Source: Oscillospiraceae bacterium (GTDB lineage: Bacteria; Bacillota; Clostridia; Oscillospirales; Oscillospiraceae). From it: DNA of 64,000 nucleotides. The first letter of the stretch is position 1. The number at the start of each line of letters is the position of its first letter. Made by a program: the position numbers and the translations under genes. The stretch spans positions 62,001 to 126,000 of the forward strand of contig CACYOR010000001.1 in NCBI GenBank assembly GCA_902775985.1, given 5' to 3'. Shown in pieces: positions 1 to 7,298 of this stretch. The notes under the pieces are model-generated. The model worked only from the letters and a program-made list of their open reading frames with translations. It searched no databases and was not told the origin of the DNA.

Positions 1-352
1 GGCCGCATGCCTTAGTAAAGCGCTCCCGGGCCTCCTGCTGCAGGGCGAGCATGGTCTGATAGAGGTCAAAAGCCTCTCTGTCGTCGGCGTGGGTGTCCAG
101 ATAGAGCTCAAGCTCGTCAACGACAAAGTCGATCGCCTGCATTTCGGTCAGAGGCGTCGATTCCAGAGTGTCGTTGACAAGATTCATAAAGGGCAGATCA
201 AGCCCGGGAAACAGCGTCCCGCGGGAGAGCGCTTCCATGCTTTCATAACTCGGGGATACCGATTCCTGCATGGGAACGTAAGCCATTGCGAGGGGCGCCG
301 ATGCGGGCAAGTCACCGTAACGGTAGTTCGAATCGGATTTGTTCCTGCTCAA
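1..352 (-). CDS. CotJA-CotJB-type fused spore coat protein (3' end beyond window)
   Basis: The first ~117 residues are readable on the minus strand without a stop. The N-terminal half has CotJA hallmarks (AYVPMQ, then a RGTLFPGLDLPF-type segment). After a ~10-residue linker comes a CotJB-like segment with the typical ELELYLDTHADD core. In most spore formers cotJA and cotJB are separate genes followed by cotJC (Mn catalase), so this reads as a fusion. The start is TTG at 352-350, chosen because AGGAGG lies 7 nt upstream and no in-frame ATG precedes the conserved part. The gene runs off the left edge; cotJC would be expected just beyond. Expected role: a spore coat component made in the mother cell. 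Confidence 0.8.
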   Translation of the reverse strand, partial: MSRNKSDSNYRYGDLPASAPLAMAYVPMQESVSPSYESMEALSRGTLFPGLDLPFMNLVNDTLESTPLTEMQAIDFVVDELELYLDTHADDREAFDLYQTMLALQQEARERFTKACG

Positions 353-430
353 GGTTAAGCCTCCTGAGAATGATTTGAGGTTTCCCTCGCCACATCCTAT
401 GAACCGGTAATGGAATCGGTGAAAAAAGAA

Positions 431-460
431 ATTGCAGGAAAGCACAGGCTTTCCTGCAAT
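431..460 (-). terminator. Rho-independent terminator of the SASP gene
   Basis: A perfect 13-bp inverted repeat (431-443 with 448-460, loop ACAG) is followed on the minus strand by the T-rich tract TTCTTTTTTC. It lies directly downstream of the SASP stop codon and upstream of the CotJ-type gene. Confidence 0.9.
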
Positions 461-478
461 CATATGCGCTTTGGAAGC

Positions 479-679
479 TTACTTCATGCCGTTCTCGTAG
501 GCCTCGATCATCTTCTTGACCATCTGGCCGCCGACGGAACCGGCCTGACGGCTGGTCAGATCGCCGTTATAGCCTTCCTTCAGGTTGACGCCAACCTCGG
601 AAGCGGCCTCCATCTTGAACTTATCCATGGCCTCACGGGCGGCGGGGTTCACAAGATGATTACTGGAATTGTTAGACAT
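479..679 (-). CDS. alpha/beta-type small acid-soluble spore protein
   Basis: A 66-residue protein matching the alpha/beta SASP family, which coats and protects DNA in the dormant spore core and is degraded by GPR protease at germination. Family landmarks are visible: an N-terminal NPAAREAMDKFKMEAASEVG helix (the GPR site region lies at the EAASE segment), then LTSRQAGSVGG followed by a basic helix QMVKKMIEAYE. The start is ATG at 679-677, preceded by GGAG with 9 nt spacing. A longer in-frame start further upstream would lie inside the predicted promoter. The gene is monocistronic, with its own terminator, which fits strong late forespore expression. Confidence 0.95.
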   Translation of the reverse strand: MSNNSSNHLVNPAAREAMDKFKMEAASEVGVNLKEGYNGDLTSRQAGSVGGQMVKKMIEAYENGMK

Positions 680-723
680 CGTTTTACATCTCCTTTTCAT
701 CAGATTGGGTTTTGACCCGTGCT

Positions 724-752
724 TATCTTTTGCAGAGCGCAAAACAATATTC
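724..752 (-). promoter_or_regulatory. possible sigma-G-type forespore promoter of the SASP gene
   Basis: On the minus strand GAATA (matches the GHATR -35) is separated by 17 nt from AAAGATA (5 of 7 against a CATnnTA-type -10), about 45 nt before the SASP start. The spacing is right and the gene type expects sigma-G, but the -10 is imperfect. Confidence 0.35.
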
Positions 753-797
753 CGGTAAAAACAGGAATTGATCTGCCGCGCATCTTGTCGGATACCC

Positions 798-826
798 TTG
801 CAAAAAAAAGTAGGCTATGGTAATAT
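798..826 (+). promoter_or_regulatory. sigma-A promoter of trxA
   Basis: TTGCAA, 17 nt, TAATAT. It lies about 100 nt upstream of the thioredoxin start, giving a long untranslated leader in which no further element was recognised. Confidence 0.55.
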
Positions 827-928
827 CAAATCGCAATCAATTGTATAATCGCTATTTGAGCGAGCATGATAGATTGTGATATTCTTTGCTTGACAGAAAA
901 AGCTGCCGATTAGAAAGGAGATAGAAGA

Positions 929-1240
929 ATGGCTGAAGTGATTTTGACCGAGAAGAATTTTGAGGAAGAAGTTTTGAAATCCGACAAGCCTGTCCTGGTG
1001 GACTTCTGGGCTACCTGGTGCGGCCCCTGCCGTATGCTGGCTCCGACAATCGCGAAGATCGCAGAGGAGCAGGAAGGCGTTATTAAGGTCGGTAAGATTG
1101 ATGTGGATGATGAGCCGGAACTGGCCGCCAAGTATGGAATCGCCAGCATCCCGACGCTGATGGTCTTTAAAAACGGCGAGGTCGTCAAGTCCTCAGTGGG
1201 GGTTCAGCCCAAGCCGATGATTGAGGCCATGCTGAAATAA
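929..1240 (+). CDS. trxA: thioredoxin
   Basis: A 103-residue single-domain thioredoxin, of normal family length. The active site WCGPC (residues 31-35, after VDFWAT) and the cis-proline segment ASIPT are intact. It reduces disulfides in cytosolic proteins using electrons from thioredoxin reductase, which is not in this window. An AAAGGAG site precedes the ATG. The gene stands alone between its own promoter and a bidirectional terminator. Confidence 0.97.
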   Translation: MAEVILTEKNFEEEVLKSDKPVLVDFWATWCGPCRMLAPTIAKIAEEQEGVIKVGKIDVDDEPELAAKYGIASIPTLMVFKNGEVVKSSVGVQPKPMIEAMLK

Positions 1241-1285
1241 GCGCGGATCGCACACAGAACGATAATCCCTCAATACGGCAATACA

Positions 1286-1326
1286 AAAGCACCGGAGAAC
1301 GATCAACAGTTCTCCGGTGCTTTCTT
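1286..1326. terminator. bidirectional terminator between trxA and the convergent membrane-protein gene
   Basis: A 15-bp stem (1286-1300 with 1309-1323, GC-rich core GCACCGGAGAAC) has T-rich sequence on both sides when read on the respective strands. It separates trxA from the convergent gene ending at 1340. Confidence 0.85.
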
Positions 1327-1339
1327 AGTGAAGAAACGA

Positions 1340-1810
1340 TTAAGAACGAAACTCCGGGATGAAGCTCCCAGTGAGGCCCATGGCTTTCAGGCGGGAGCGG
1401 ATCGGCCCGGTTTTCTTATTGAACATGGCGGTACGCAGTTCATCGTCCGGGACAAAACGGCAATACGCGGTGCAGAAGGAATCAAACATGGCCCGATTGC
1501 GGGGAGAGACCATTTTGATGAGCATGATAAACGCGATGACGGCTCCAGCGGCAAAACTGATTGCCAGATACAGCGGGCAAAAACGAATCACAACGGCGAG
1601 CAGAATCAAAGAGAAGACGCTGCAAACAAGGGTGGAAATGGTCGTATAGCGTTTGGCGCCCACCGCGATCAAATTCTCCTGCAGCGCGTTCATCTTCTTG
1701 ATCAGAGGATAGGCCGTGATGAAGTTGAACATGATTTGGCGAATGAAAATATAGGACCAGAGCCAGCCACCCAGAAACAATGCGGCGACATAAAAGATTT
1801 TCATATCCAT
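1340..1810 (-). CDS. small integral membrane protein of unknown function
   Basis: A 156-residue protein not recognised as a known family. It has an N-terminal hydrophobic helix (about residues 3-25), an amphipathic region, then two closely spaced hydrophobic segments (about 60-95), and a basic C-terminal tail. No catalytic motif stands out. The start is ATG at 1810-1808 because GGAGG lies 9 nt upstream; an upstream in-frame ATG has no ribosome binding site. It is transcribed divergently from spoIIIAA from its own sigma-A promoter, so co-regulation with sporulation is not implied. Confidence 0.7.
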   Translation of the reverse strand: MDMKIFYVAALFLGGWLWSYIFIRQIMFNFITAYPLIKKMNALQENLIAVGAKRYTTISTLVCSVFSLILLAVVIRFCPLYLAISFAAGAVIAFIMLIKMVSPRNRAMFDSFCTAYCRFVPDDELRTAMFNKKTGPIRSRLKAMGLTGSFIPEFRS

Positions 1811-1845
1811 GGTTGACAACCTCCGTGTATAAACAACTGAGAAGT

Positions 1846-1874
1846 ATGATATCACAGGGCCGGAAAAGTTTCAA
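1846..1874 (-). promoter_or_regulatory. sigma-A promoter of the small membrane protein gene
   Basis: On the minus strand TTGAAA, 17 nt, TATCAT, with TGA before the -10 (extended -10). It ends exactly where the divergent sigma-E-type spoIIIA promoter begins. Confidence 0.65.
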
Positions 1875-1902
1875 GAATATTTCACGGGCAGGGACATAGA
1901 TT
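1875..1902 (+). promoter_or_regulatory. sigma-E-type promoter of the spoIIIA operon
   Basis: GAATATT, 13 nt, CATAGATT. Both boxes match the sigma-E consensus (ATATT-type -35, CATAnnnT -10). The predicted start site near 1909 leaves a leader of only ~12 nt before the spoIIIAA ATG. In Bacillus subtilis the spoIIIA operon is sigma-E dependent, which agrees. Confidence 0.75.
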
Positions 1903-1920
1903 GTTCCGGGAAGTGAAAAC

Positions 1921-2781
1921 ATGAATGCTTGGACAAGGGCGGTATCCCTGCTGCCCGAATCGTTTCAAAACGATCTGGCAGCGCAGAGGGACGGAGAGGA
2001 ACTTCGACTGCGCATCGGCAGAACACCGCGGGTGCTGACCGCCGGCAAAGAACGGAGCTTCTCGAACAGAATCGTTACATCCGAAGCTCTTCAGCGTGTT
2101 CTGGAAAAAGCAACCGGTGCGTCTCTGCATGCCGTGACGGACGCACTGCGCGAGGGCTATATCAGCTGCCGTGGACTGCGGATCGGCGTGTGCGGCGTTG
2201 CCTCGGCAAAGGGAGGCGGTTTTGAAGGCTTCCGGGCGGTGTCTTCGCTTGCGATCCGTGTTCCTCATGAGCAGCGGGGCATATGCGAAGCATTGTGGCC
2301 TCGGCTGTTTCCCTCTGGCTATCAGAATACACTGATCGTCTCCCCACCGGGGTTTGGGAAAACGACATTCCTTCGAGAAATGATACGCTGCCTGGCCGAA
2401 GAGGGAAGACGTGTGGCGGTTGTGGATGAACGAAATGAGCTGTCGGCAAGCGATGGAGAGGGCACCCAATTTGATTTGGGGCCGTGCAGCGATGTTTTGG
2501 TCGGTATTTCCAAGCAGAGGGCCTGCCCGATGCTCCTGCGGGGCATGAATCCGCAGATCCTCGCGATGGATGAAATCAGCGAGGAATCTGACCTGTATAC
2601 CGTTCGGCAGATTATCGGCTGCGGCGTCGGCCTCCTGGCCACGGCCCATGCCTCATCGGCGGAGGATTTGACAAAACGAAGCCTGTACCGGGAACTGCTG
2701 CGGGATCAGGTTTTTGCAAAGCTGGTTGTGATCTCTATGGAAAACGATCAGCGGCAGTTTACCGTGCAGGCACTGCCATGA
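1921..2781 (+). CDS. spoIIIAA: stage III sporulation protein AA (secretion-like ATPase)
   Basis: A 286-residue cytosolic ATPase of the mother-cell side of the SpoIIIA-SpoIIQ channel (the feeding-tube complex), related to type II/IV secretion ATPases. The Walker A motif is in SPPGFGKTTFLREM (about residue 140), and the Walker B region ILAMDEISEESD is near residue 217. First gene of the eight-gene operon, overlapping spoIIIAB by 4 nt. The SD (GGGAAGTG) is weak, which may reflect the very short leader. Confidence 0.97.
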   Translation: MNAWTRAVSLLPESFQNDLAAQRDGEELRLRIGRTPRVLTAGKERSFSNRIVTSEALQRVLEKATGASLHAVTDALREGYISCRGLRIGVCGVASAKGGGFEGFRAVSSLAIRVPHEQRGICEALWPRLFPSGYQNTLIVSPPGFGKTTFLREMIRCLAEEGRRVAVVDERNELSASDGEGTQFDLGPCSDVLVGISKQRACPMLLRGMNPQILAMDEISEESDLYTVRQIIGCGVGLLATAHASSAEDLTKRSLYRELLRDQVFAKLVVISMENDQRQFTVQALP

Positions 2782-3290
2782 TGCGGGCAGCGGGAGCGTT
2801 TACGATCCTTCTGGCAGCGTTGAGCCTCGGTGTGTGCGTCCTTCTGGAGAGAAAACGACGGCGCAGCTGCCTGCGGCAGCTTTGTATTTGCCTGGATCTG
2901 CTGGAGGCGGAATTGGGGACAAACGCCAAACCCCTTGCGGACATGTTCCGTGATCTCTCCTCGCAGAGCGAGGGGGATATGCTGCACTTTTTCCACTTCC
3001 TTTCAGAGGGCTTTGCGTATCTGGACAGGATCAGCTTTTTTGAACTCTGGAAAGAGGCGGTGTGTGTTTATCTGCCGCAGCTGACAAGTGGTGAGCGGGA
3101 GGAACTGATTCATCTGGGCGGCGTTCTCGGAAAGTATGAGCTCTCCCGGCAATGCGCGGCCCTTGCGCGCAGTGCGGCATTTTTTCGGGATGAGCTTAAC
3201 CGTCAACGGGAACGCGGGCACGGAGAAGACAAGCTTATCCTGGCCCTTCCGACTGCCCTTGGGCTTCTGCTGGTTATCTTTTTACTTTGA
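2778..3290 (+). CDS. spoIIIAB: stage III sporulation protein AB
   Basis: A 170-residue protein with an N-terminal membrane helix (residues 5-22), a helical cytosolic body similar to type II secretion GspF-like domains, and a C-terminal membrane helix ending in GLLLVIFLL. It is presumed to link the SpoIIIAA ATPase to the membrane part of the engulfment channel. The ATG overlaps the spoIIIAA stop; a second ATG follows immediately, so the start may be one codon later. Confidence 0.95.
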   Translation: MMRAAGAFTILLAALSLGVCVLLERKRRRSCLRQLCICLDLLEAELGTNAKPLADMFRDLSSQSEGDMLHFFHFLSEGFAYLDRISFFELWKEAVCVYLPQLTSGEREELIHLGGVLGKYELSRQCAALARSAAFFRDELNRQRERGHGEDKLILALPTALGLLLVIFLL

Positions 3291-3299
3291 GGCATGGAC

Positions 3300-3494
3300 A
3301 TGGATGTTGACCTGATCTTTAAAATCGCCGCTGTCGGGATTCTTGTTGCGGTTTTGAATATTTTGTTGCAGCGGTCGGGAAGGGAAGAACAGGCCCTTAT
3401 GACAAGCATCACCGCGCTGGTCGTTGTGCTGATGGTTGTTGTGCAAAAGATCAGTGAATTGTTCTCCCTGATCAAGACTCTGTTTGGATTCTAA
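3300..3494 (+). CDS. spoIIIAC: stage III sporulation protein AC
   Basis: A 64-residue, two-helix membrane protein, of normal family size, with the conserved opening MDVDLIFKIAAVGI. Two in-frame ATGs are possible (3294 and 3300). 3300 is preferred because the GAGG site is then 7 nt away rather than 1, and the product aligns with the start of the B. subtilis protein. The stop overlaps the spoIIIAD start (TAATG). Confidence 0.93.
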   Translation: MDVDLIFKIAAVGILVAVLNILLQRSGREEQALMTSITALVVVLMVVVQKISELFSLIKTLFGF

Positions 3495-3880
3495 TGGACT
3501 TGCTCTTCAAAACGGCGGCCGCAATACTGCTGGCAAATTTGATGGCACTGCTGATTCGAAAGACCAACCCGGAATTGGCGCTTTTGATCAATATCATGTC
3601 AGTGACACTTGCCTTCTTTGCTGCGGGGAACTATGCCTTTGGGATTCGGGATCTGTCGGACACCGTAAAGACAATGATGCACGGAAAAGAAAACTATGTG
3701 GATCCCATTTTGAAATGCGTTGCCATCTCTTTTGTGACAAGAATCTCTTCGGACCTGTGTAAAGATTCCGCACAAAGCGCTTCCGCCTCGGCACTGGAAC
3801 TTTTGGGAACGGTCTGCTCGATGGGGATCGCCATGCCGCTGATCCTGAACATACTGACGACAATAGGGGGACTGCTGTGA
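3494..3880 (+). CDS. spoIIIAD: stage III sporulation protein AD
   Basis: A 128-residue polytopic membrane protein with four hydrophobic segments, the family-typical opening DLLFKTAAAILLANLMALLIRK and a central VDPILKCVAISFVTRISSDLCKD region. It is part of the mother-cell membrane base of the SpoIIIA channel. Translation is coupled to spoIIIAC (1-nt overlap) and to spoIIIAE (4-nt overlap). Confidence 0.95.
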   Translation: MDLLFKTAAAILLANLMALLIRKTNPELALLINIMSVTLAFFAAGNYAFGIRDLSDTVKTMMHGKENYVDPILKCVAISFVTRISSDLCKDSAQSASASALELLGTVCSMGIAMPLILNILTTIGGLL

Positions 3881-4974
3881 AAAAAGTGCTTGTAATCCTT
3901 CTCCTCTGCCCTCTGTTCTCCTTTCCCTGCTACGCCGAGGGCATAGACAGTACGGAGATCCTGGGAGACGCGTATCGGATGGAGGAAGCTCTTCCACAGG
4001 AGAGCCGAGAGATCATCGGAAAACTGAAACTGGATGGGAGTTATGATGCGGAAGGCGCGCTCCAGAGACTGTGGACACACTTTTTAGAGCAGATGCACCT
4101 ACGGGCAAAAGAGGAATACAATACCGTTTTGTCCCTGATCGGCCTTGCACTGCTCTCTTCTGTGGCGTCCGGACTTTGTACGGTGCTTCCGATACGGGAA
4201 ACAATCGACCGAATCGGTTGCTGCACGGCAGCGCTTCTTATGACGGACAATGTCAATGCGCTCTTTTCGCAGGCAAGTGATACGATGTTTCATCTCTCGG
4301 ACTATTCGCATGCGGCGCTTCCGGTGGTGTTTACGATCTCGGCTGCGAGCGGAGCGATCGTATCCGCCCCGGCCAAATACAGCGCCTCCTGTTTGGCCAT
4401 GGACATGATGATCACAATGGCCCAGCGGGTGATCATTCCTTGTATCTATGCTTATCTCGCCCTGGCAATCAGTGAGAGCCTGTTTGGAAACAGCATTCTG
4501 CAAATGCTGATGAATCTGACAAAATGGGGGATCACCAGTATGCTAACGATACTGACGCTGGGATTTGGTGCCTATCTCTCCCTGACAGGCCTCATCAGCG
4601 GCAGCGCAGATGCGCTGGCCGTAAAATCGGCCCGCACGGTCATAGCGAGATCGCTTCCCATCGTGGGCGGTATCTTGTCTGATTCGGCGTCCGTGTTTTT
4701 GTCAGCCGCCGCGATCATACGAAATTCGGCGGGCGTTTTTTCTCTGATCGCGGTCTGCGCGCTCTGCCTTGCCCCGGTCACGCTGCTTCTTGTGAAAACC
4801 ATGGCCTTTAAGCTTACTTCGCTGGTTGTGGATTTCCAGCCCGGATCCCACCTGACAAAACTGCTGGGCTCCATGGGAACGGTCTTTTCCATGCTGCTTG
4901 CGCTGATAGGATGCTGCAGCGCAATGCTTCTCATCTCTCTTGCATCCGGGATTCGGGCGCTTATGCTGGGATGA
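3877..4974 (+). CDS. spoIIIAE: stage III sporulation protein AE
   Basis: A 365-residue protein starting with GTG. The first ~20 residues form a signal peptide (KKVLVILLLCPLFSFPCYAEG). A short extracytoplasmic helical domain follows, then about six to eight membrane segments, with the conserved FTISAASGAIVSAPA and ISGSADALAVKSAR loops. It is the largest membrane component of the channel base and overlaps spoIIIAF by 4 nt (ATGA). Confidence 0.96.
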   Translation: MKKVLVILLLCPLFSFPCYAEGIDSTEILGDAYRMEEALPQESREIIGKLKLDGSYDAEGALQRLWTHFLEQMHLRAKEEYNTVLSLIGLALLSSVASGLCTVLPIRETIDRIGCCTAALLMTDNVNALFSQASDTMFHLSDYSHAALPVVFTISAASGAIVSAPAKYSASCLAMDMMITMAQRVIIPCIYAYLALAISESLFGNSILQMLMNLTKWGITSMLTILTLGFGAYLSLTGLISGSADALAVKSARTVIARSLPIVGGILSDSASVFLSAAAIIRNSAGVFSLIAVCALCLAPVTLLLVKTMAFKLTSLVVDFQPGSHLTKLLGSMGTVFSMLLALIGCCSAMLLISLASGIRALMLG

Positions 4975-5444
4975 GAGACTGTATCAGAGACATCTGTATC
5001 CTGTCGGTCATGGGCGGCACAGCCTTATGCCTGGTACCGGAAGGCGGAGCGAAGCGGATGTTGAAAACACTGATTACTATGCTGCTTCTCGGTCTGATCC
5101 TTCATTCCTTTTCCGTCCAGAACATGGAGGTCTACCGTCTGGAACTGGCAAAATATCGGGAGAAGGAACAGGAACTGGTCTACAGCGGGGCAGAAACACG
5201 GGATGAACTCAACCGGCTTGTCATGGAGCGGGAGTACGCAGCATATGTTTTGGAGCAGGCGGAGAAAAGAGGAATGCTTCTGGACTCGGTACGCATCTCG
5301 GTCAGATGGAACACCGAGGGCCTGTGGGTCCCGGACCGCGCCCTGATCGTGATTCGGGAGGGACAGAAGGACGAACTGTGCGCCATGTTGACACAGGATC
5401 TGGGAATCCCGGAGGAAAGGCAGGAAGTGGAAATCTGTGATTGA
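4971..5444 (+). CDS. spoIIIAF: stage III sporulation protein AF
   Basis: A 157-residue protein with two N-terminal membrane helices (about residues 5-22 and 30-48) followed by a soluble domain (about 60-157) of the ring-building-motif type found in secretion-system rings. The start is the ATG that overlaps the spoIIIAE stop; a longer reading is open upstream but lies inside spoIIIAE. It is assumed to form one of the stacked rings of the channel. Confidence 0.93.
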   Translation: MRDCIRDICILSVMGGTALCLVPEGGAKRMLKTLITMLLLGLILHSFSVQNMEVYRLELAKYREKEQELVYSGAETRDELNRLVMEREYAAYVLEQAEKRGMLLDSVRISVRWNTEGLWVPDRALIVIREGQKDELCAMLTQDLGIPEERQEVEICD

Positions 5445-5760
5445 TACAAAGGCCATCCTCAAAAAGCTCGACGCCATCAAATATCCGCTTCTGATTCTTG
5501 CGTTTGGCGTATTCTTGATGCTCCTGCCTTCCGGGCGCGCCTTGGACCCAACGGAAGAGGAAATGAATACGGCGCTGGAGCGGATCCTTAGTTGCTCGGA
5601 CGGCGTCGGTGAGGTGCGAATCCTGATCTCGGAGACCGGCGTGATCGTGGCCTGCGAGGGTGCGGAGAATCCAAAAGTCAAATTGGATATTTTACATGCG
5701 ATCGGGTCATATACTGGTTTCGGGTCCGAACGGATCACAATTCTGAAAATGGTGAAATAA
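5437..5760 (+). CDS. spoIIIAG: stage III sporulation protein AG, unusually short
   Basis: A 107-residue protein starting at GTG, overlapping spoIIIAF by 8 nt. One membrane helix (about residues 16-32) is followed by a compact domain with EEMNTALERILSCSDGVG and VIVACEGAENPKVKLDI, both diagnostic of SpoIIIAG. The B. subtilis protein is about 229 residues. Here the segment between the two halves of the ring-building motif is missing: ISETG is followed directly by VIVACEG. There is no frameshift; gene order and spacing are normal. See findings. Confidence 0.93.
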   Translation: MIDTKAILKKLDAIKYPLLILAFGVFLMLLPSGRALDPTEEEMNTALERILSCSDGVGEVRILISETGVIVACEGAENPKVKLDILHAIGSYTGFGSERITILKMVK

Positions 5761-5781
5761 CAGAGGAGGTATCTGATCAAT

Positions 5782-6321
5782 ATGAAAAACAGGAAACGAA
5801 ACATCACGATGGTCGCTGTCTTGCTGTTCGTCTGTGCGGCGGTAGCGCTGAACTGGTCCTACAACAGTCGGTGGGGGGCAGCTGATTCGGATCGGGTCGC
5901 CATCGAGGACGAGGAGATGATGCTGGCCAATGCAAACTATGCCGAGAAGGTTCCGGCGAACGCATCGGAGTATTTTGCGGAGGCGAGGCTGACAAGGCAG
6001 GTCTCCCGAGATGAGGCCCTGGAACTTCTTCAGACGGCGGCTACCGCGGAGACGGCATCCCAGGAGACGATTGACAGTGCGATGAACGCCATTTCCGCCA
6101 TGGCGACAAGCTCCATGAAAGAAGCGCAGATTGAAAACCTTCTGATTGCCAAGGAATTTGACGACTGTGTCGTCTACATAGGAAACGGGACGGTGACGGT
6201 GGCCGTTCCGGCGCCCAGCGAGGGACTGACGGAAGAGGCGGTTGCCCGCATTACCGATATTATCTGCAACGAGACGGAATACCAGGCGGCACAGCTCAGC
6301 ATCATTGAAGTTAGAGCGTAG
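5782..6321 (+). CDS. spoIIIAH: stage III sporulation protein AH
   Basis: A 179-residue mother-cell membrane protein whose extracellular domain binds forespore SpoIIQ across the intermembrane space. It has one N-terminal helix (residues 9-25), a low-complexity linker (about 26-65), and a ring-building/YscJ-like domain with ETIDSAMNAISAMATSSMKEA and AIVEVRA-type ending (here SIIEVRA). AGGAGG precedes the ATG. Last gene of the operon, followed by a terminator. Confidence 0.96.
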   Translation: MKNRKRNITMVAVLLFVCAAVALNWSYNSRWGAADSDRVAIEDEEMMLANANYAEKVPANASEYFAEARLTRQVSRDEALELLQTAATAETASQETIDSAMNAISAMATSSMKEAQIENLLIAKEFDDCVVYIGNGTVTVAVPAPSEGLTEEAVARITDIICNETEYQAAQLSIIEVRA

Positions 6322-6326
6322 TTTAT

Positions 6327-6366
6327 ACCCGAAAGTGGCTGTTAACAGCCCTTTCGGGTTTATTTT
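6327..6366 (+). terminator. terminator of the spoIIIA operon
   Basis: ACCCGAAAG (6327-6335) pairs with CTTTCGGGT (6351-6359), with an inner GGCTGTT/AACAGCC palindrome, followed by TTATTTTAT. It lies 5 nt after the spoIIIAH stop. Confidence 0.85.
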
Positions 6367-6406
6367 ATAATTCTTCCGGTTTGCTCTTTATTTTTTTCGG
6401 CTTACG

Positions 6407-6415
6407 TGTTAGAAT
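6407..6415 (+). promoter_or_regulatory. possible extended -10 promoter of the yqhY-nusB cluster
   Basis: TGTTAGAAT is an extended -10 28 nt before the yqhY start. No good -35 is seen at 17 nt (TTTATT only), so this is tentative, but a terminator just upstream means a promoter is needed here. Confidence 0.4.
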
Positions 6416-6443
6416 ACAATGAAAACCTTTAGGAGGAATCAAA

Positions 6444-6806
6444 ATGGGTGAGACATATATTACCTGCCGTGAGGAAAACGGCAGTATCAATATCTCGGAA
6501 GACGTTGTTTCCAGCATGGTTCGCAGTGCCGTGACGGATGTGGAAGGCGTTGCCGGCCTTTCCAATACGGCGGGGGCGGAGCTTGCCGAACTGATCGGAC
6601 TCAAGACGCTGACCAAGGGTGTGAAGGTGCAGTTCGTTGAGGACAAGATCATCGTCGATACCATCATTACCGTGGTCTATGGATGCAATATCGTGGAAGT
6701 GGCGAAGACCGTGCAGGAGAAAGTCATGAATACGATCCAGTCGACGACGGGCTTTGAGCAGGCGGAAGTGAACGTGCATGTTTCCGGGATCGCCTTCGAA
6801 AAATAA
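6444..6806 (+). CDS. yqhY: Asp23/Gls24 family envelope-stress protein
   Basis: A 120-residue Asp23/Gls24-family protein. The pattern is typical: INISEDVVSSMVRSAVTDVEGVAGL, then a VKVQFVEDKIIVDTIITVVYG beta region and a C-terminal helix plus VNVHVSGIAF strand. In B. subtilis yqhY also sits directly upstream of nusB, and its product affects acetyl-CoA carboxylase/lipid homeostasis. The exact role here is not deducible. AGGAGG lies 7 nt before the ATG; nusB follows after 18 nt. Confidence 0.88.
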   Translation: MGETYITCREENGSINISEDVVSSMVRSAVTDVEGVAGLSNTAGAELAELIGLKTLTKGVKVQFVEDKIIVDTIITVVYGCNIVEVAKTVQEKVMNTIQSTTGFEQAEVNVHVSGIAFEK

Positions 6807-6824
6807 TTGCTGGAGGATAGAAGA

Positions 6825-7295
6825 ATGACAAGAACGTCGGCCAGAGAGGTCGCTGTCCAGCTTTGCTTTGCCGCTTCGGCAAATAAGATCGATCCGGCGC
6901 AGATGCTGGACGATTTTTTCTCCGATGAACATTACGGCAGCCTGTCCTCCGAGCAGGAGCTGTTTTCAGATTATCCGGATAAAAAGCAAATGGCCTATAT
7001 CCGGACGCTGACCACTCTCGTCTCGGAAAAGAGGGAAGAGCTTGACGCCTATATCGAGCGTTATGCGCATGGCTGGAAACCGGAGCGCATCTCGCGTACG
7101 GCACTGGCTGTCCTTCGCTGCGCGATCTGTGAGATTCTGTATATGGACGAGGTACCAAACGCGGCTGCCATCAATGAGGCGGTGGAGCTCGATAAGAATT
7201 ACGACGAGCCGGATACGGTCGCTTTTGTAAATGGCGTTCTCGGCGGCTTTATGCGCGGAGAGTTTCCGGACACTGCTGCCCAGGAGCAGGAATAA
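6825..7295 (+). CDS. nusB: transcription antitermination factor NusB
   Basis: A 156-residue all-helical RNA-binding protein that joins NusE (S10) in rRNA antitermination complexes. It has the family-typical opening TRTSAREVAVQLCFA and C-terminal ISRTALAVLRCAICEILYMDEVPNAAAINEAVELDKNY, with the NGVLGG end. ATG at 6825 is preferred over a TTG 18 nt upstream because GGAGG lies at the right distance. Confidence 0.95.
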   Translation: MTRTSAREVAVQLCFAASANKIDPAQMLDDFFSDEHYGSLSSEQELFSDYPDKKQMAYIRTLTTLVSEKREELDAYIERYAHGWKPERISRTALAVLRCAICEILYMDEVPNAAAINEAVELDKNYDEPDTVAFVNGVLGGFMRGEFPDTAAQEQE

Positions 7296-7298
7296 AAC

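Noticed and set aside
360..420. A sigma-E promoter for the CotJ-type gene
   Set aside because: A CATAGGAT -10-like sequence is present on the minus strand, but no suitable -35 lies 13-15 nt upstream.
479..742. A longer SASP starting at 742
   Set aside because: The extension would begin in the candidate forespore promoter, has no family similarity, and the ATG at 679 has a proper ribosome binding site.
5437..5760. SpoIIIAG truncated by a frameshift
   Set aside because: Both conserved halves are in one frame, the C-terminus is complete, and spacing to spoIIIAF and spoIIIAH is normal, so a shorter design is more likely than damage.
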